Positions 1 through 7,510 of a DNA stretch of 20,800 nt are shown in pieces. Position 1 is the first letter of the stretch; each line of letters begins with the position of its first letter. The notes under the pieces were generated by a model. It made no database searches, was not told the DNA's origin, and saw only the letters and a program-made list of their open reading frames with translations. Made by a program: the position numbers and the translations under genes. Origin of the DNA: Verrucomicrobiota bacterium (lineage in GTDB: Bacteria; Verrucomicrobiota; Verrucomicrobiia; Opitutales; Opitutaceae); NCBI GenBank assembly GCA_023426435.1, contig JAFAAS010000087.1, positions 1-20,800 of the forward strand. The letters are read 5' to 3'.

Positions 1-21
1 GTGTCATACATTATATGACAC
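1..21. repeat. Short perfect inverted repeat at window edge
   Basis: Arms GTGTCATA and TATGACAC (8 bp each) flank a 5-bp AT-rich spacer, in an otherwise very GC-rich region. It could be an operator, a terminator stem or the end of a mobile repeat that continues outside the window. Nothing in view decides between these. Confidence 0.4.
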
Positions 22-154
22 TATGAGCGCAAGGCGCGGGGGCGGAGCCGGGGGGCGGGGAGGGGAGTGGCGCGGTTACGCGAAACCCTGACGGAAGGTT
101 GAGAGAAGTCTTCGTTTGTAGTGGAATGGCAATTACGGCTGTATTCGTGGCGCC

Positions 155-289
155 ATGACATCCGGATCGCACGGGGGCAAGCGGGCGGACGGGTGGCATT
201 ATCGCTCCGCCGACGTGAACCGGTGGCGAGCGTCCGCGGAGGAGATTCCGGCGGCGCCCGGCGGGCAATTCAGAGGGCGTATGCGATGA
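155..289 (+). CDS. Possible small ORF, 44 aa, overlapping the next start
   Basis: An ATG at 155 opens a 44-codon frame that ends in TGA at 287-289. The stop overlaps the ATG at 286 of the next gene in an ATGA arrangement, as seen in translationally coupled pairs. The product is basic with three Trp residues (central DGWHYRSADVNRW) and no recognised domain. Third codon positions are mostly G or C, as in neighbouring genes. There is no convincing ribosome binding site. It may be only the 5' leader of the next gene, so the call is weak. Confidence 0.25.
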   Translation: MTSGSHGGKRADGWHYRSADVNRWRASAEEIPAAPGGQFRGRMR

Positions 290-789
290 ATCCGGAAATC
301 CAAGAAGGTGAGAGTGCCGGCGGGAGGAACGATGTGATTACGATCTATCCCCCCAACGTAGACAGTTCCGTGAGCTCCAACGTGAAGTGCGTGTTGCATC
401 AATTTGTCGACGAACGGGGCGACAAGCGGTTGATCCTCTCGTTGGAGCCGGGGGACTATCGGCTGGCCTATACGGATGAGTTTGACGCGACGTTTCACAC
501 GCTGCGCGTGCTCACCGGGACGGCCATTTTCCAAGGGGTGTCGGTTCGGATCGAGGCGTCAGAAGGAACGAGTCACCGAATGGGCGATGATCGCGCTTAT
601 ACGGTTTCGAGCGGTGGATTCACGCAGCTGGAATTGTCGGACGCGGAACCGTTGGATGAGAACAAAGCGGATCCTTCACCGGAGGATTATCGAAATCGAT
701 TCTGGGTGAAAGCGATGCCCAAGCCGAAAGGGCCGAGGCCGCCGCTCCGGAGCATGATGGTGAACATCACGGCGGGCACTCCGACATAA
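286..789 (+). CDS. Hypothetical protein, 167 aa
   Basis: I do not recognise this protein. The ATG at 286 follows a purine-rich AGAGGG about 8 bases upstream and gives 167 residues; the same frame stays open to 121, but that extension is Arg/Gly-rich and looks non-coding. No signal peptide or membrane segment is visible. The middle (roughly residues 20-120) alternates short hydrophobic stretches with turns, for example LILSLEPGDYRLAYTDEFDATFHTLRV cut by the loop EPGDY, and suggests a beta-rich soluble domain. The C-terminus is Pro/Lys-rich (MPKPKGPRPPL). The gene converges on the kinase gene, with 18 bp between their stops, so the two are not co-transcribed. Amino-acid composition looks like a real protein; function is unknown. 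Confidence 0.6.
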   Translation: MNPEIQEGESAGGRNDVITIYPPNVDSSVSSNVKCVLHQFVDERGDKRLILSLEPGDYRLAYTDEFDATFHTLRVLTGTAIFQGVSVRIEASEGTSHRMGDDRAYTVSSGGFTQLELSDAEPLDENKADPSPEDYRNRFWVKAMPKPKGPRPPLRSMMVNITAGTPT

Positions 790-807
790 GGCGCAAGAGG
801 CGCCCAG

Positions 808-3780
808 TCAGTTGCGCCCATCGGAGGACGCGCGACCGGCACGGGAATCCCAAAGTTGAAGCGAGCCTTTGTCGGTCAGCGCGGCGAGCCATTCGCCGTT
901 GGGGGAGCTCGCGAGGAGGTAAACGCCCTCTTGGGCGTGCGGGTGTGGCGCGTCGATCGCCCACGCAGCGAGCCAACGCCAATGGGCGGTGCTCCAGACG
1001 ATGATCAATCCTTCGGCGCCGCCGGTGAGCAGCCGCGATCCATCGGGCGTGAAAACCAGATGGCGAATGGCGGCGCCGTGAGCCTGCATGCGAGCGACGA
1101 GCGATTTGGCGCGATGATCCCAGATGCTGAGCCGTCCGTCCTCGGTTCCGGCGACGAGCAACGTGTCGTTCGCCGAAAACAGCAGGCTGGTCTCGTGAGG
1201 CGGATCGTTGGGCAGGAGCGTGCTCTCGTTGGTTTCCAGATCGATCACGCGGAGCGCACCGGTCCAATCGCCCAACGCGAGCCAGCGACCACGCCGCGAG
1301 ATCGCCAGCGATTTCGCGCCGGGGATGGTCGGCAGCGAGGCGGGGTGAGGAGATAGTGTTTCCAAGTTCCATACGACCAGTTCGCCGCCCTCGTGCGCGA
1401 AGGCGGCGAAGCGGTTGTCGGATGAAAGGGCGAAAGCGGTGATGGCGGGTTTTCCCGCGAGGGACAAAGGCGTGGGTTTCGAAGAGCCGTCGTGGAGATG
1501 GGTTTCGATGAGTCGCCAATCCGGCGTGAGTGCGAGCAGGCGTCCGTTTGGACGGGACGCGACAGGATGAAACACCTCGGGCAGAGTCCGGTTTTCGGAA
1601 AACGTGGCGGTGTCGAAGAGAATGCCCTGGCCGTTGCGGTCGGTCGCGACGATGGACGAGGAATCGGTCGAGAAAACGATGGAGCCGAGGAGGTCGTCCC
1701 ACAGATCGGTTCGCACGCCGAGGCGGCGAGGTCGATCGCGTTCCCAGAAGCGAATGGTTCCATCCATGCTGCCGGATGCGAGCAGGCGACTGTCGGTGGA
1801 CCAGTCGACGCACCACACGCTGGCTTCGTGGCCTTTGAAGTCGGCGAGTTTGGTTTTTTGTGAAACAGACCAGAGCTGCAAACGACCGTGTTCGCTGCCG
1901 ATGGCGATGGTTCGAGAGTCGGGAGAAAATGCAGCGACGTCGTTTCCGGTGGCGGCGCAGAGCGAGACGAATGCGGGAGACGTTTCGAGATCGACGAGAC
2001 CGATGTCCGTGAGGCGCAGGACGACGAGGTGATTGCCGTCGGGGGAAAATCGCAGTCCGCCCACCCACGAAAGATCGGGGATGCGAGCGAGCGGGTCGTT
2101 GGTGGCGAGGTCGCAAACGAGCACGTCGCAATGTTCGCCGTGCTCGTCTTCCCAGTAGATCGCGCAAGCGAGGCGGCGAGCGTCGGACGAGAGCGCGGCG
2201 GTGGCGAAGAGCGCGCCCGGTTGCAGGGAGGCGGCTTCGAGTTGGAAGAGGGCGGTTGAGGCGCGGAAATCCCACGCGGTGATCGTGGTGTTGTGCGGGG
2301 CGGCAGAAGTGAGGAGCACCGTGTGATGCGCGGTGGATTGGTCGAGCGGGATGCCGCGGGCGGCTTGAGGGCGACGTTCGCGGGTGGCGAGGTCGATGGC
2401 GGAGAGGGCGAGGTCTGCATCGGTGACGACGACCTGGCGGGTGACGGAGTCGTAAGCGATGAGCCCGTAGCAATCGTCGGCAATGACTTCGCGAGATCCT
2501 TGGGTGAGATCGATGAAGACGAGCCGATTGGGAGGACCGCGCTCGATGCAAACGGCGGTGTTGCCATCGGGGCTCAATGCGAGCGCGGTGATGGCGGGAC
2601 CGCCGACGGAGCCGAACGCGCGGGTTTCGTCGCCGGCGGTTTCGTTCCAGAGAACGAACCATTCAAGGCCGCGCAGGTCTTCGCGGCCGGGCGTGGGAAG
2701 TTGTCGTCGGAGCGCGGTGCGGGCGGCGCCGATGTTGGCGCTGGAGAGAGCGAGTTGGGCGAAGTGGAGATCGGATGTGTAGCTGGCGAGGCGTTCGTTG
2801 GCTTCGGCGCTTTGGCGGAAGGCGGTTTCCTGCGCGGCGAGCGTGCGCAAGGCGAAGTAGTTTCGAACGCCGAGGATTCCGATGATCACCAGAGCGATGG
2901 CGCCGGCGCAGGCGGCGAACCAGGAAAGCGCGCGCAGCTGGCGGCGCGTGCGATTTAGTTCCTGGACGGAGCGGCCGGCTTGAACGAGTCGGAGATCGGC
3001 GAGAAAATGTTCGGCGTCCGGATAGCGATGGGCGGGATCGTGGTGACAGGCGCGGAGAAGAATTTCGTTCAGCTCCATCAGCTCGGACGCGTCGGGGCGA
3101 TTGGCGGTGTCGGGCGGCAAATCGGGAAAGCGTGAAGGATCCAAGCCGGTGGCGAGCTCGTAGATGACTTTGCCCAGACTGTAGAGATCGGCGCGCGCGG
3201 AGCCGGTGCCTTCGGGTGCGGCGTATTCGGGCGTGCCGACGGACGAGACGGTTTGGTCGGTCGAAGCGATGAGGCCGATGTCGGCGAGCTTCGCGTGGCC
3301 GTCGACGAGGATGATGTTGGACGGTTTTATGTCGCGGTGCAGCAGACCGGCGCGGTGAAGCTCGCCGAGTGCGGAGGCGAGTTCGGCGGCGAGGCGGAGG
3401 CAGTCGGTCGCGGGCAGTTGGCGTCGACGCGTCAGCAGTTCCTTCAACGTGAGCGGCACGTAACGTTCTGGATCGATGTCGAGGCCGGTGTCGGCATCGT
3501 CGGCGAGCTCCATCACGTAGTAGAACTGGCCGGCGACGTCGTCGCGTCCGACATGGAGCAATGCGAGTTGGCGCGGTTGGTCGCGGACGGCGCGTTGGAA
3601 GCGGGTGATGCCATCGAGCTCGCGGTAGAACGGGCGATCGTCTTCGAAGCGATCGCGGCGGATGATTTTGATGGCGCGGAGGACGCCGGTGATGCTGCGG
3701 CCGAGCCAGACCTCGCCGTAGCCGCCGCCGCCGATTCGTCGGATCACCGTGAAATCGGGGATCGAAGGCGCTCGCGGCAT
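808..3780 (-). CDS. Membrane-anchored Ser/Thr protein kinase with C-terminal WD40-like beta-propeller
   Basis: This is a Hanks-type kinase of 990 residues. The N-terminal catalytic domain (about 10-265) has a glycine-rich loop GGGGYGEV (17-24), the ATP-anchoring Lys in AIK (Lys38), the catalytic loop HRDIKPSN (Asp150, Lys152, Asn155), a metal-binding DFG changed to DIG (167-169), and the APE motif (188-190). A single hydrophobic segment at about 286-308 should anchor it in the inner membrane, with the kinase in the cytoplasm and the C-terminal part outside. After a helical linker with LPTPGREDLRGLEW, seen in related planctomycete/verrucomicrobial kinases, residues from about 390 to the end form repeated WD40-type blades (LSPDGN, FSPDGNHL, FTPDGSRLL, SSPNGEW). 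The gene starts 13 bp after the ECF sigma gene on the same strand, so the kinase probably acts with that sigma factor. Substrate and signal are unknown. Confidence 0.93.
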   Translation of the reverse strand: MPRAPSIPDFTVIRRIGGGGYGEVWLGRSITGVLRAIKIIRRDRFEDDRPFYRELDGITRFQRAVRDQPRQLALLHVGRDDVAGQFYYVMELADDADTGLDIDPERYVPLTLKELLTRRRQLPATDCLRLAAELASALGELHRAGLLHRDIKPSNIILVDGHAKLADIGLIASTDQTVSSVGTPEYAAPEGTGSARADLYSLGKVIYELATGLDPSRFPDLPPDTANRPDASELMELNEILLRACHHDPAHRYPDAEHFLADLRLVQAGRSVQELNRTRRQLRALSWFAACAGAIALVIIGILGVRNYFALRTLAAQETAFRQSAEANERLASYTSDLHFAQLALSSANIGAARTALRRQLPTPGREDLRGLEWFVLWNETAGDETRAFGSVGGPAITALALSPDGNTAVCIERGPPNRLVFIDLTQGSREVIADDCYGLIAYDSVTRQVVVTDADLALSAIDLATRERRPQAARGIPLDQSTAHHTVLLTSAAPHNTTITAWDFRASTALFQLEAASLQPGALFATAALSSDARRLACAIYWEDEHGEHCDVLVCDLATNDPLARIPDLSWVGGLRFSPDGNHLVVLRLTDIGLVDLETSPAFVSLCAATGNDVAAFSPDSRTIAIGSEHGRLQLWSVSQKTKLADFKGHEASVWCVDWSTDSRLLASGSMDGTIRFWERDRPRRLGVRTDLWDDLLGSIVFSTDSSSIVATDRNGQGILFDTATFSENRTLPEVFHPVASRPNGRLLALTPDWRLIETHLHDGSSKPTPLSLAGKPAITAFALSSDNRFAAFAHEGGELVVWNLETLSPHPASLPTIPGAKSLAISRRGRWLALGDWTGALRVIDLETNESTLLPNDPPHETSLLFSANDTLLVAGTEDGRLSIWDHRAKSLVARMQAHGAAIRHLVFTPDGSRLLTGGAEGLIIVWSTAHWRWLAAWAIDAPHPHAQEGVYLLASSPNGEWLAALTDKGSLQLWDSRAGRASSDGRN

Positions 3781-3793
3781 CGAGGGAGGTGCG

Positions 3794-4444
3794 TCAGCGC
3801 AGGAGCGGTTTCAGGCCGGCGACTTCGGCGCGAAGCTTTTCGAGCACGCGGTGTTTCACGAGATAGACCGATGAAGGGCGCGTGCGAAACAGTTCGGCGA
3901 CGCGCGGCACGGGGATCTCGTCGAGCATCACCATCTGGAACATCTGCAGATTGCGTTTAGAGACGGAGCGTTCGAGGCGGGAGAGCAGCGTGTGGAGGAC
4001 GTAGCGTTGTGCTTCGAGTTCGAACGAACGATCGAGTGCGGGCGACGCGGAGATGCGGTCGAGTTCGTTGGGCGCACCGGGGCGCGTGGCGCGGGGCGGC
4101 GGTGCGTTCAGGGAAAGTGGCGACGCTTCGGCGTCGCGTTGGCGTCGGCGCAATCGGTCGGACGCGCGCCAGCGGGTGAGTTGAAAAAGCCAGCTGCGAA
4201 ATGCGCCGCGGCGATCGGTGCGGCGGTATTCGTGAATCGTCTGGGCGACGCGGCGAAGGACGTCTTGGGCGACCTCTTCGGCATCGTGATCGGAGAGACC
4301 ATGACGGCGCGCGATTTTTCGAATGTGGACTTCGTAGGTGAGGTAGAAATCCCGCCAGCTGCGATCGTCGGCGATGTTGGCGAGGCGGCCGAGGAGGCTC
4401 GGTCGAGTGGGCAACGAATCCGTCGGATCGCAGTCCCCGCTCAT
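3794..4444 (-). CDS. ECF-type RNA polymerase sigma factor
   Basis: A 216-residue sigma-70 family protein with the two-domain layout of extracytoplasmic-function factors. Region 2 covers about residues 25-100, with the helix EEVAQDVLRRVAQ and the core-binding/-10 segment around FRSWLFQLTRWRASDRLRRR. Region 4 covers about 150-210, ending in a helix-turn-helix (IPVPRVAELFRTRPSSVYLVKHRVLEKL). A variable, Pro/Ala-rich linker joins them. No anti-sigma factor lies next to it; the gene directly downstream is a membrane kinase. ECF groups paired with Ser/Thr kinases are known, so control by phosphorylation instead of by an anti-sigma factor is a reasonable inference. The ATG at 4444 places the conserved SLLGRLAN..SW..FY segment at the N-terminus, as in similar factors. 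Target promoters cannot be read from the window. Confidence 0.9.
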   Translation of the reverse strand: MSGDCDPTDSLPTRPSLLGRLANIADDRSWRDFYLTYEVHIRKIARRHGLSDHDAEEVAQDVLRRVAQTIHEYRRTDRRGAFRSWLFQLTRWRASDRLRRRQRDAEASPLSLNAPPPRATRPGAPNELDRISASPALDRSFELEAQRYVLHTLLSRLERSVSKRNLQMFQMVMLDEIPVPRVAELFRTRPSSVYLVKHRVLEKLRAEVAGLKPLLR

Positions 4445-4655
4445 GGCGGCGCCGATGGTGTGTCAGCGTTTCGAATACGCAAGGGCCTGGCCGGGGGAGG
4501 CGCGTAAATCGGGAGATTTCCGATGTTCGGTTTTTTTCAGGAAAAAAGATGAAGCGGTGAAAGAAGTGGAGGCGGGGCGGCGTTTGGGGATGCGTCACCT
4601 GATCGCGTCCTCCGGCAGCGGGAGCGGGTGGCGAAACCTCCATCCACATCCCACC

Positions 4656-4970
4656 ATGAAATCACTGATCACAGTCTCTGTCGTCGCCAGCGTGCTGCTG
4701 GCGGCTGTTCGCTGGAGCGGCCAATCGATCGATGCCGGCTCCCTCTTTGCGATTGTCGTGGCGTCGTTTTTGACGGCGCTGTTCGTGCGCGATTATCGCA
4801 CCCCGCCGGGTCCGGCGAAAACTCCGAGAGTCGTGCCGGTGCAGCCGCGTTTGCCGGTGCGGGTGATTGCGAGCGTGCCCGTTGTGCCGCGTGGGCGCGG
4901 CGTGAGGGTGGCGGTGCGATTCGCCCGTTCGGCGGGAGCCCGGGCCGGCGCGATCTCCGTGGGCCGTTGA
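4656..4970 (+). CDS. Small two-helix membrane protein, 104 aa, unknown function
   Basis: The frame is open further upstream, but the ATG at 4656 gives a protein starting with a hydrophobic helix (about residues 5-20), a short polar turn (SGQSIDAG) and a second helix (about 28-45). The rest is a basic, Pro/Arg/Val-rich tail that should be cytoplasmic or periplasmic. It is too small and simple for a functional call. It resembles short membrane proteins I associate with Opitutaceae, from memory only. No clear Shine-Dalgarno sequence precedes the start. It is transcribed divergently from the sigma/kinase pair, with about 210 bp between the starts, a region that should carry both promoters. The low-complexity tail makes the C-terminal half less certain. 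Confidence 0.6.
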   Translation: MKSLITVSVVASVLLAAVRWSGQSIDAGSLFAIVVASFLTALFVRDYRTPPGPAKTPRVVPVQPRLPVRVIASVPVVPRGRGVRVAVRFARSAGARAGAISVGR

Positions 4971-5129
4971 GAGTTGCCAGGTGTCCGCGGCGGGTTGCGC
5001 GGGGTGCCTGTTTGAAAATGCCGGGCGGGTTTTTGTCCGACGCGGAGCGGGTGTTTAGCGCGAGCGAGCGCGTGCGAGGCGTCGTTGGAAGCGATGCTCG
5101 GAAAATCGAAATCCCAAAACATCGAAGTC

Positions 5130-5522
5130 ATGAAAACGTCATTTGTCTCCAAGATCATCGTTGCCGCGGTGCTGAGTGCATCCGCGTTGTATTCCGTTTC
5201 GTTCGCCGCCGAGCGCGGCATTGCGTATCCGGTGGGTCGAGTCGCTGCGTTGTCCGACGAAATCACGCGCGGCGACAGCCGGATCGAAGTGCGGCGGCTA
5301 ATGGGTGCGCCGGATCGGCGGCTCAGTTCGAACGTGTGGATTTATTTCAAACTCCACGCGCCGGAAACGCCGCAGGTGGCGCGCGATAATTGTCGCACGC
5401 TGATGGTGACCTTCACCGGTAATCGCGTGAGCGATTTGAAGCTGGTGAACGGGCGCGCGCTGAAGATCTACACGGCGCAGGTGAGCTCTGGGAAGGCGGT
5501 GGGTGGGTTGGCGGCGAAGTAG
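5130..5522 (+). CDS. Secreted BamE/SmpA-like small protein, 130 aa
   Basis: The protein begins with a Lys-containing n-region, a hydrophobic core and a small-residue cleavage region (SVSFAAE), a signal peptide probably cut near residue 27. The mature part reads DEITRGDSRIEVRRLMGAP, then SNVWIYFKL, then LMVTFTGNRVSDLKL. That order (I..G.s..eV...lG.P, then a WiY strand, then a strand ending in v.dlk) is typical of the BamE/SmpA-OmlA fold and its relatives. There is no lipobox Cys after the signal sequence (the only Cys is near residue 88), so it is probably soluble periplasmic and not a lipoprotein. The start at 5130 was preferred to the in-frame ATG at 5085 because it begins the signal peptide. 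The heptamer array starts 10 bp after the stop. Confidence 0.68.
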   Translation: MKTSFVSKIIVAAVLSASALYSVSFAAERGIAYPVGRVAALSDEITRGDSRIEVRRLMGAPDRRLSSNVWIYFKLHAPETPQVARDNCRTLMVTFTGNRVSDLKLVNGRALKIYTAQVSSGKAVGGLAAK

Positions 5523-5532
5523 CGGCGAACGC

Positions 5533-5645
5533 GGACTGTGGACTGCGGGACTACGGGACCACGGACTACGGGACCACGGACTACGGACCACGGACTACGG
5601 ACTACGGACCACGGACTGCGGGACCACGGACTCGGGACTACGGAC
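5533..5645. repeat. Tandem array of GGACYRC heptamers
   Basis: Fifteen units of 6-8 bp follow one another without spacers: GGACTGT, GGACTGC, GGGACTAC, GGGACCAC, GGACTAC and so on, then a partial GGAC. Units differ mainly at two pyrimidine/purine positions and by an occasional extra G. The array lies in the gap between the convergent BamE-like gene and guaB. It has no conserved spacer sequences and so is not a CRISPR array. Confidence 0.9.
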
Positions 5646-5692
5646 GGGCCATCGCGGGCGGGGCGGTGGCTCGTTTTTCTTGGGCGTGGATT

Positions 5693-5712
5693 GCGCGGTG
5701 GGGGCACCGCGC
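5693..5712. terminator. Stem-loop downstream of guaB
   Basis: Perfect 8-bp arms GCGCGGTG and CACCGCGC enclose a GGGG loop, 13 bp past the guaB stop. It may end transcription of guaB and of the convergent gene. No T-run follows on either strand, so it is not a canonical intrinsic terminator. It resembles the other 8-9 bp stem-loops in this window. Confidence 0.4.
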
Positions 5713-5724
5713 CTCCATGGGGGG

Positions 5725-7308
5725 TTAGGAGCTGGTGGTGCGGGTGGAGACCTCGATGACGTCGTGGGGGACGGCTTCTTTTTGGCCGGCGGGGCTGACG
5801 CGGACGTAGCGAGCTTTTTCGCGGAGCTGGGAAAGATTCGCGGCGCCGAGGTAGCCCATGCCGCTTTGGACGCCGCCGATGAGATTGGCGAGGACGTCGT
5901 CGACGGAGCCGGAGACTTCCTTGAGGGCTTCGATGCCTTCGGCGGCGACCTTGCGGGTTTTGTCGTTTTTGTCGTGGCCGTAGCGGGCGGCGCTGCCGGC
6001 TTTCATCGCAGAGAGGGAGCCCATGCCGCGGTATTGTTTATAAACCTTGCCGCTGATCTCGATGATTTCGCCGGGAGCTTCGCGGCAGCCGGCGAGCAGG
6101 CCGCCGCAGATGACGGCGTCGGCGAGAGTGAGGGCTTTGACGATGTCGCCGGACTTGGTGATGCCGCCATCGGCGATGAGGCGGATGTTGCGTTTCTTTG
6201 CGGCGGTGGAGGCGACGTAGAGGGCGGTGAGTTGCGGGATGCCGACGCCGGCGACGACGCGGGTGGTGCAAATGGAGCCCGGGCCCTGGCCGATCTTGAT
6301 GGCGTTGGCGCCGCAATCGGCGAGGAAGTCGACGCCGGACGCGCTGGTGACGTTGCCGGCAACGAGCGTGAGGTTCGGGAAGGCGCTGCGGACGAGTTTG
6401 ACGACTTCGCCGACGCCCTGGGTGTGTCCATGCGCGGTGGATACGGCGATGACGTCGACGTGTTCGTCGACGAGGTGGCCGACGTGCGTGAGGATTTTTT
6501 CGCGGTCGAGGGAGCCGTCGGGTTTGCGGACGGGCGAAAGGGCGGCGCCGACCACGAGGCGGAAGTGGGAATCGCGGGCGGGTTTGCGGCGGGATTTGGC
6601 TTCGCTGGTGATTTTCTCGACGTCGGAGCTGGTGACGAGACCGCGCAGGCGGTCGTTTTTGTCGACGACGAGCATCTTGTTGATGCCGACGTGGGTGGAG
6701 AAAAAGGTGTCGGCGGCGGCGATCGGATCCTTGGCGACGGCGGATTCGAGCTCGGTGATGAGTTGGTCGCGAGGCGTCATGACCTCGGCGACTTTCTTGG
6801 ATTTGTAGCGCTCCTTGACGACGTTGCCGGAGAGGAGGCCGACGAGGCGGCCGTCGGGATCGAGGACCGGGAACGTGGAGAACGCGAAGCGTTTGGCTTC
6901 GATCATCGCGAGGAGGTCGGCGATGTGTTGCTCGGGGGTGACGGTGATCGGATCCTGGATGAGACCGTGGATGTGGCGTTTGACGCGCGCGACCTCCTTC
7001 ACCTGCTCCTTCGGCGGCATGTTGTAATGGATGAGGCCGAGTCCGCCGTTGAGGGCCATGGCGATGGCCATGCGGGATTCGGTGACGGTGTCCATGTCCG
7101 AGGAGATCACGGGGATCTGCAGGCGGACGGAGTCGCTGAGGGCGGTGGACGTGTCGGCGTCTTTGGGAAGAATTTCCGAGTAGAGCGTGGCGAGGGAGAC
7201 GTCGTCGAACGTGAGGGCGACGGGCCGGCTGGCGCGGAAGAATTCGTCGGCGGGAAGGTAGAAATCGGCTTCGCCGTCGGGTTGGTGGAACGTGGCAACC
7301 TTGGTCAT
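5725..7308 (-). CDS. guaB: Inosine-5'-monophosphate dehydrogenase
   Basis: This enzyme oxidises IMP to XMP with NAD+, the committed step of GMP synthesis. The 527-residue protein has the split TIM barrel with an inserted pair of CBS domains (about residues 115-235). Recognisable motifs are the N-terminal LTFDDVSL, SSDMDTVTE, the catalytic loop GPGSICTTR with nucleophile Cys347, LIADGGITKSGDIVKAL, the GMGSL flap region and SGMGYLGA...LREKARYVR near the C-terminus. It is somewhat longer than the roughly 490 residues usual in bacteria. The ATG at 7308 was chosen because the 92 further codons open upstream encode Arg/Pro-rich, non-conserved sequence. It is divergent from the xylulokinase gene, with about 200 bp between starts. 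It stands alone and is not beside guaA. Confidence 0.96.
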   Translation of the reverse strand: MTKVATFHQPDGEADFYLPADEFFRASRPVALTFDDVSLATLYSEILPKDADTSTALSDSVRLQIPVISSDMDTVTESRMAIAMALNGGLGLIHYNMPPKEQVKEVARVKRHIHGLIQDPITVTPEQHIADLLAMIEAKRFAFSTFPVLDPDGRLVGLLSGNVVKERYKSKKVAEVMTPRDQLITELESAVAKDPIAAADTFFSTHVGINKMLVVDKNDRLRGLVTSSDVEKITSEAKSRRKPARDSHFRLVVGAALSPVRKPDGSLDREKILTHVGHLVDEHVDVIAVSTAHGHTQGVGEVVKLVRSAFPNLTLVAGNVTSASGVDFLADCGANAIKIGQGPGSICTTRVVAGVGIPQLTALYVASTAAKKRNIRLIADGGITKSGDIVKALTLADAVICGGLLAGCREAPGEIIEISGKVYKQYRGMGSLSAMKAGSAARYGHDKNDKTRKVAAEGIEALKEVSGSVDDVLANLIGGVQSGMGYLGAANLSQLREKARYVRVSPAGQKEAVPHDVIEVSTRTTSS

Positions 7309-7483
7309 GAGTTGCCGTGAACGGATTAGGCCGGGCGCGGCGAAGGGCAAATTGTTTTTCCGCGCGTGGGGAAAGCGGAGCGCGGCGAGAGGAGTGGTCT
7401 GCGCGGGCGTGCGGCGATGAGGGGCAAACGTTAGCGCAAGAACGGCCAGAGGTCGCTTGCGCTGCGAGGGGAGATTTGCGACG

Positions 7484-7496
7484 TGGGGAGTCCCCA
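7484..7496. promoter_or_regulatory. Palindrome just upstream of the xylulokinase gene
   Basis: TGGGGA and TCCCCA, separated by one base, form a near-perfect dyad that ends 14 bp before the xylulokinase start, where a Shine-Dalgarno would be expected but is not obvious. It could be an operator or an mRNA hairpin. This is inference from position and symmetry only. Confidence 0.25.
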
Positions 7497-7510
7497 AAAA
7501 AGTATCTCCC

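Noticed and set aside
1..30. Truncated third copy of the 155-bp element at the left edge
   Set aside because: It shares ACATTAT and ACACTAT-like words with the end of copy 1, but the alignment needs several gaps and is too short to trust.
4503..4540. ATCGG/CCGAT hairpin followed by a T7 run as an intrinsic terminator
   Set aside because: The stem is only 5 bp, the T-run is separated from it by several bases, and no + strand gene ends upstream.
5533..5645. CRISPR-like appearance of the heptamer array
   Set aside because: Units are only 6-8 bp and contiguous, with no spacers and no cas genes nearby.
5503..7320. 605-residue + strand frame opposite guaB
   Set aside because: It is Gly/Asp/Val-rich low-complexity sequence antisense to a clear guaB and begins inside the heptamer array; it is a by-product of GC-rich codon use.
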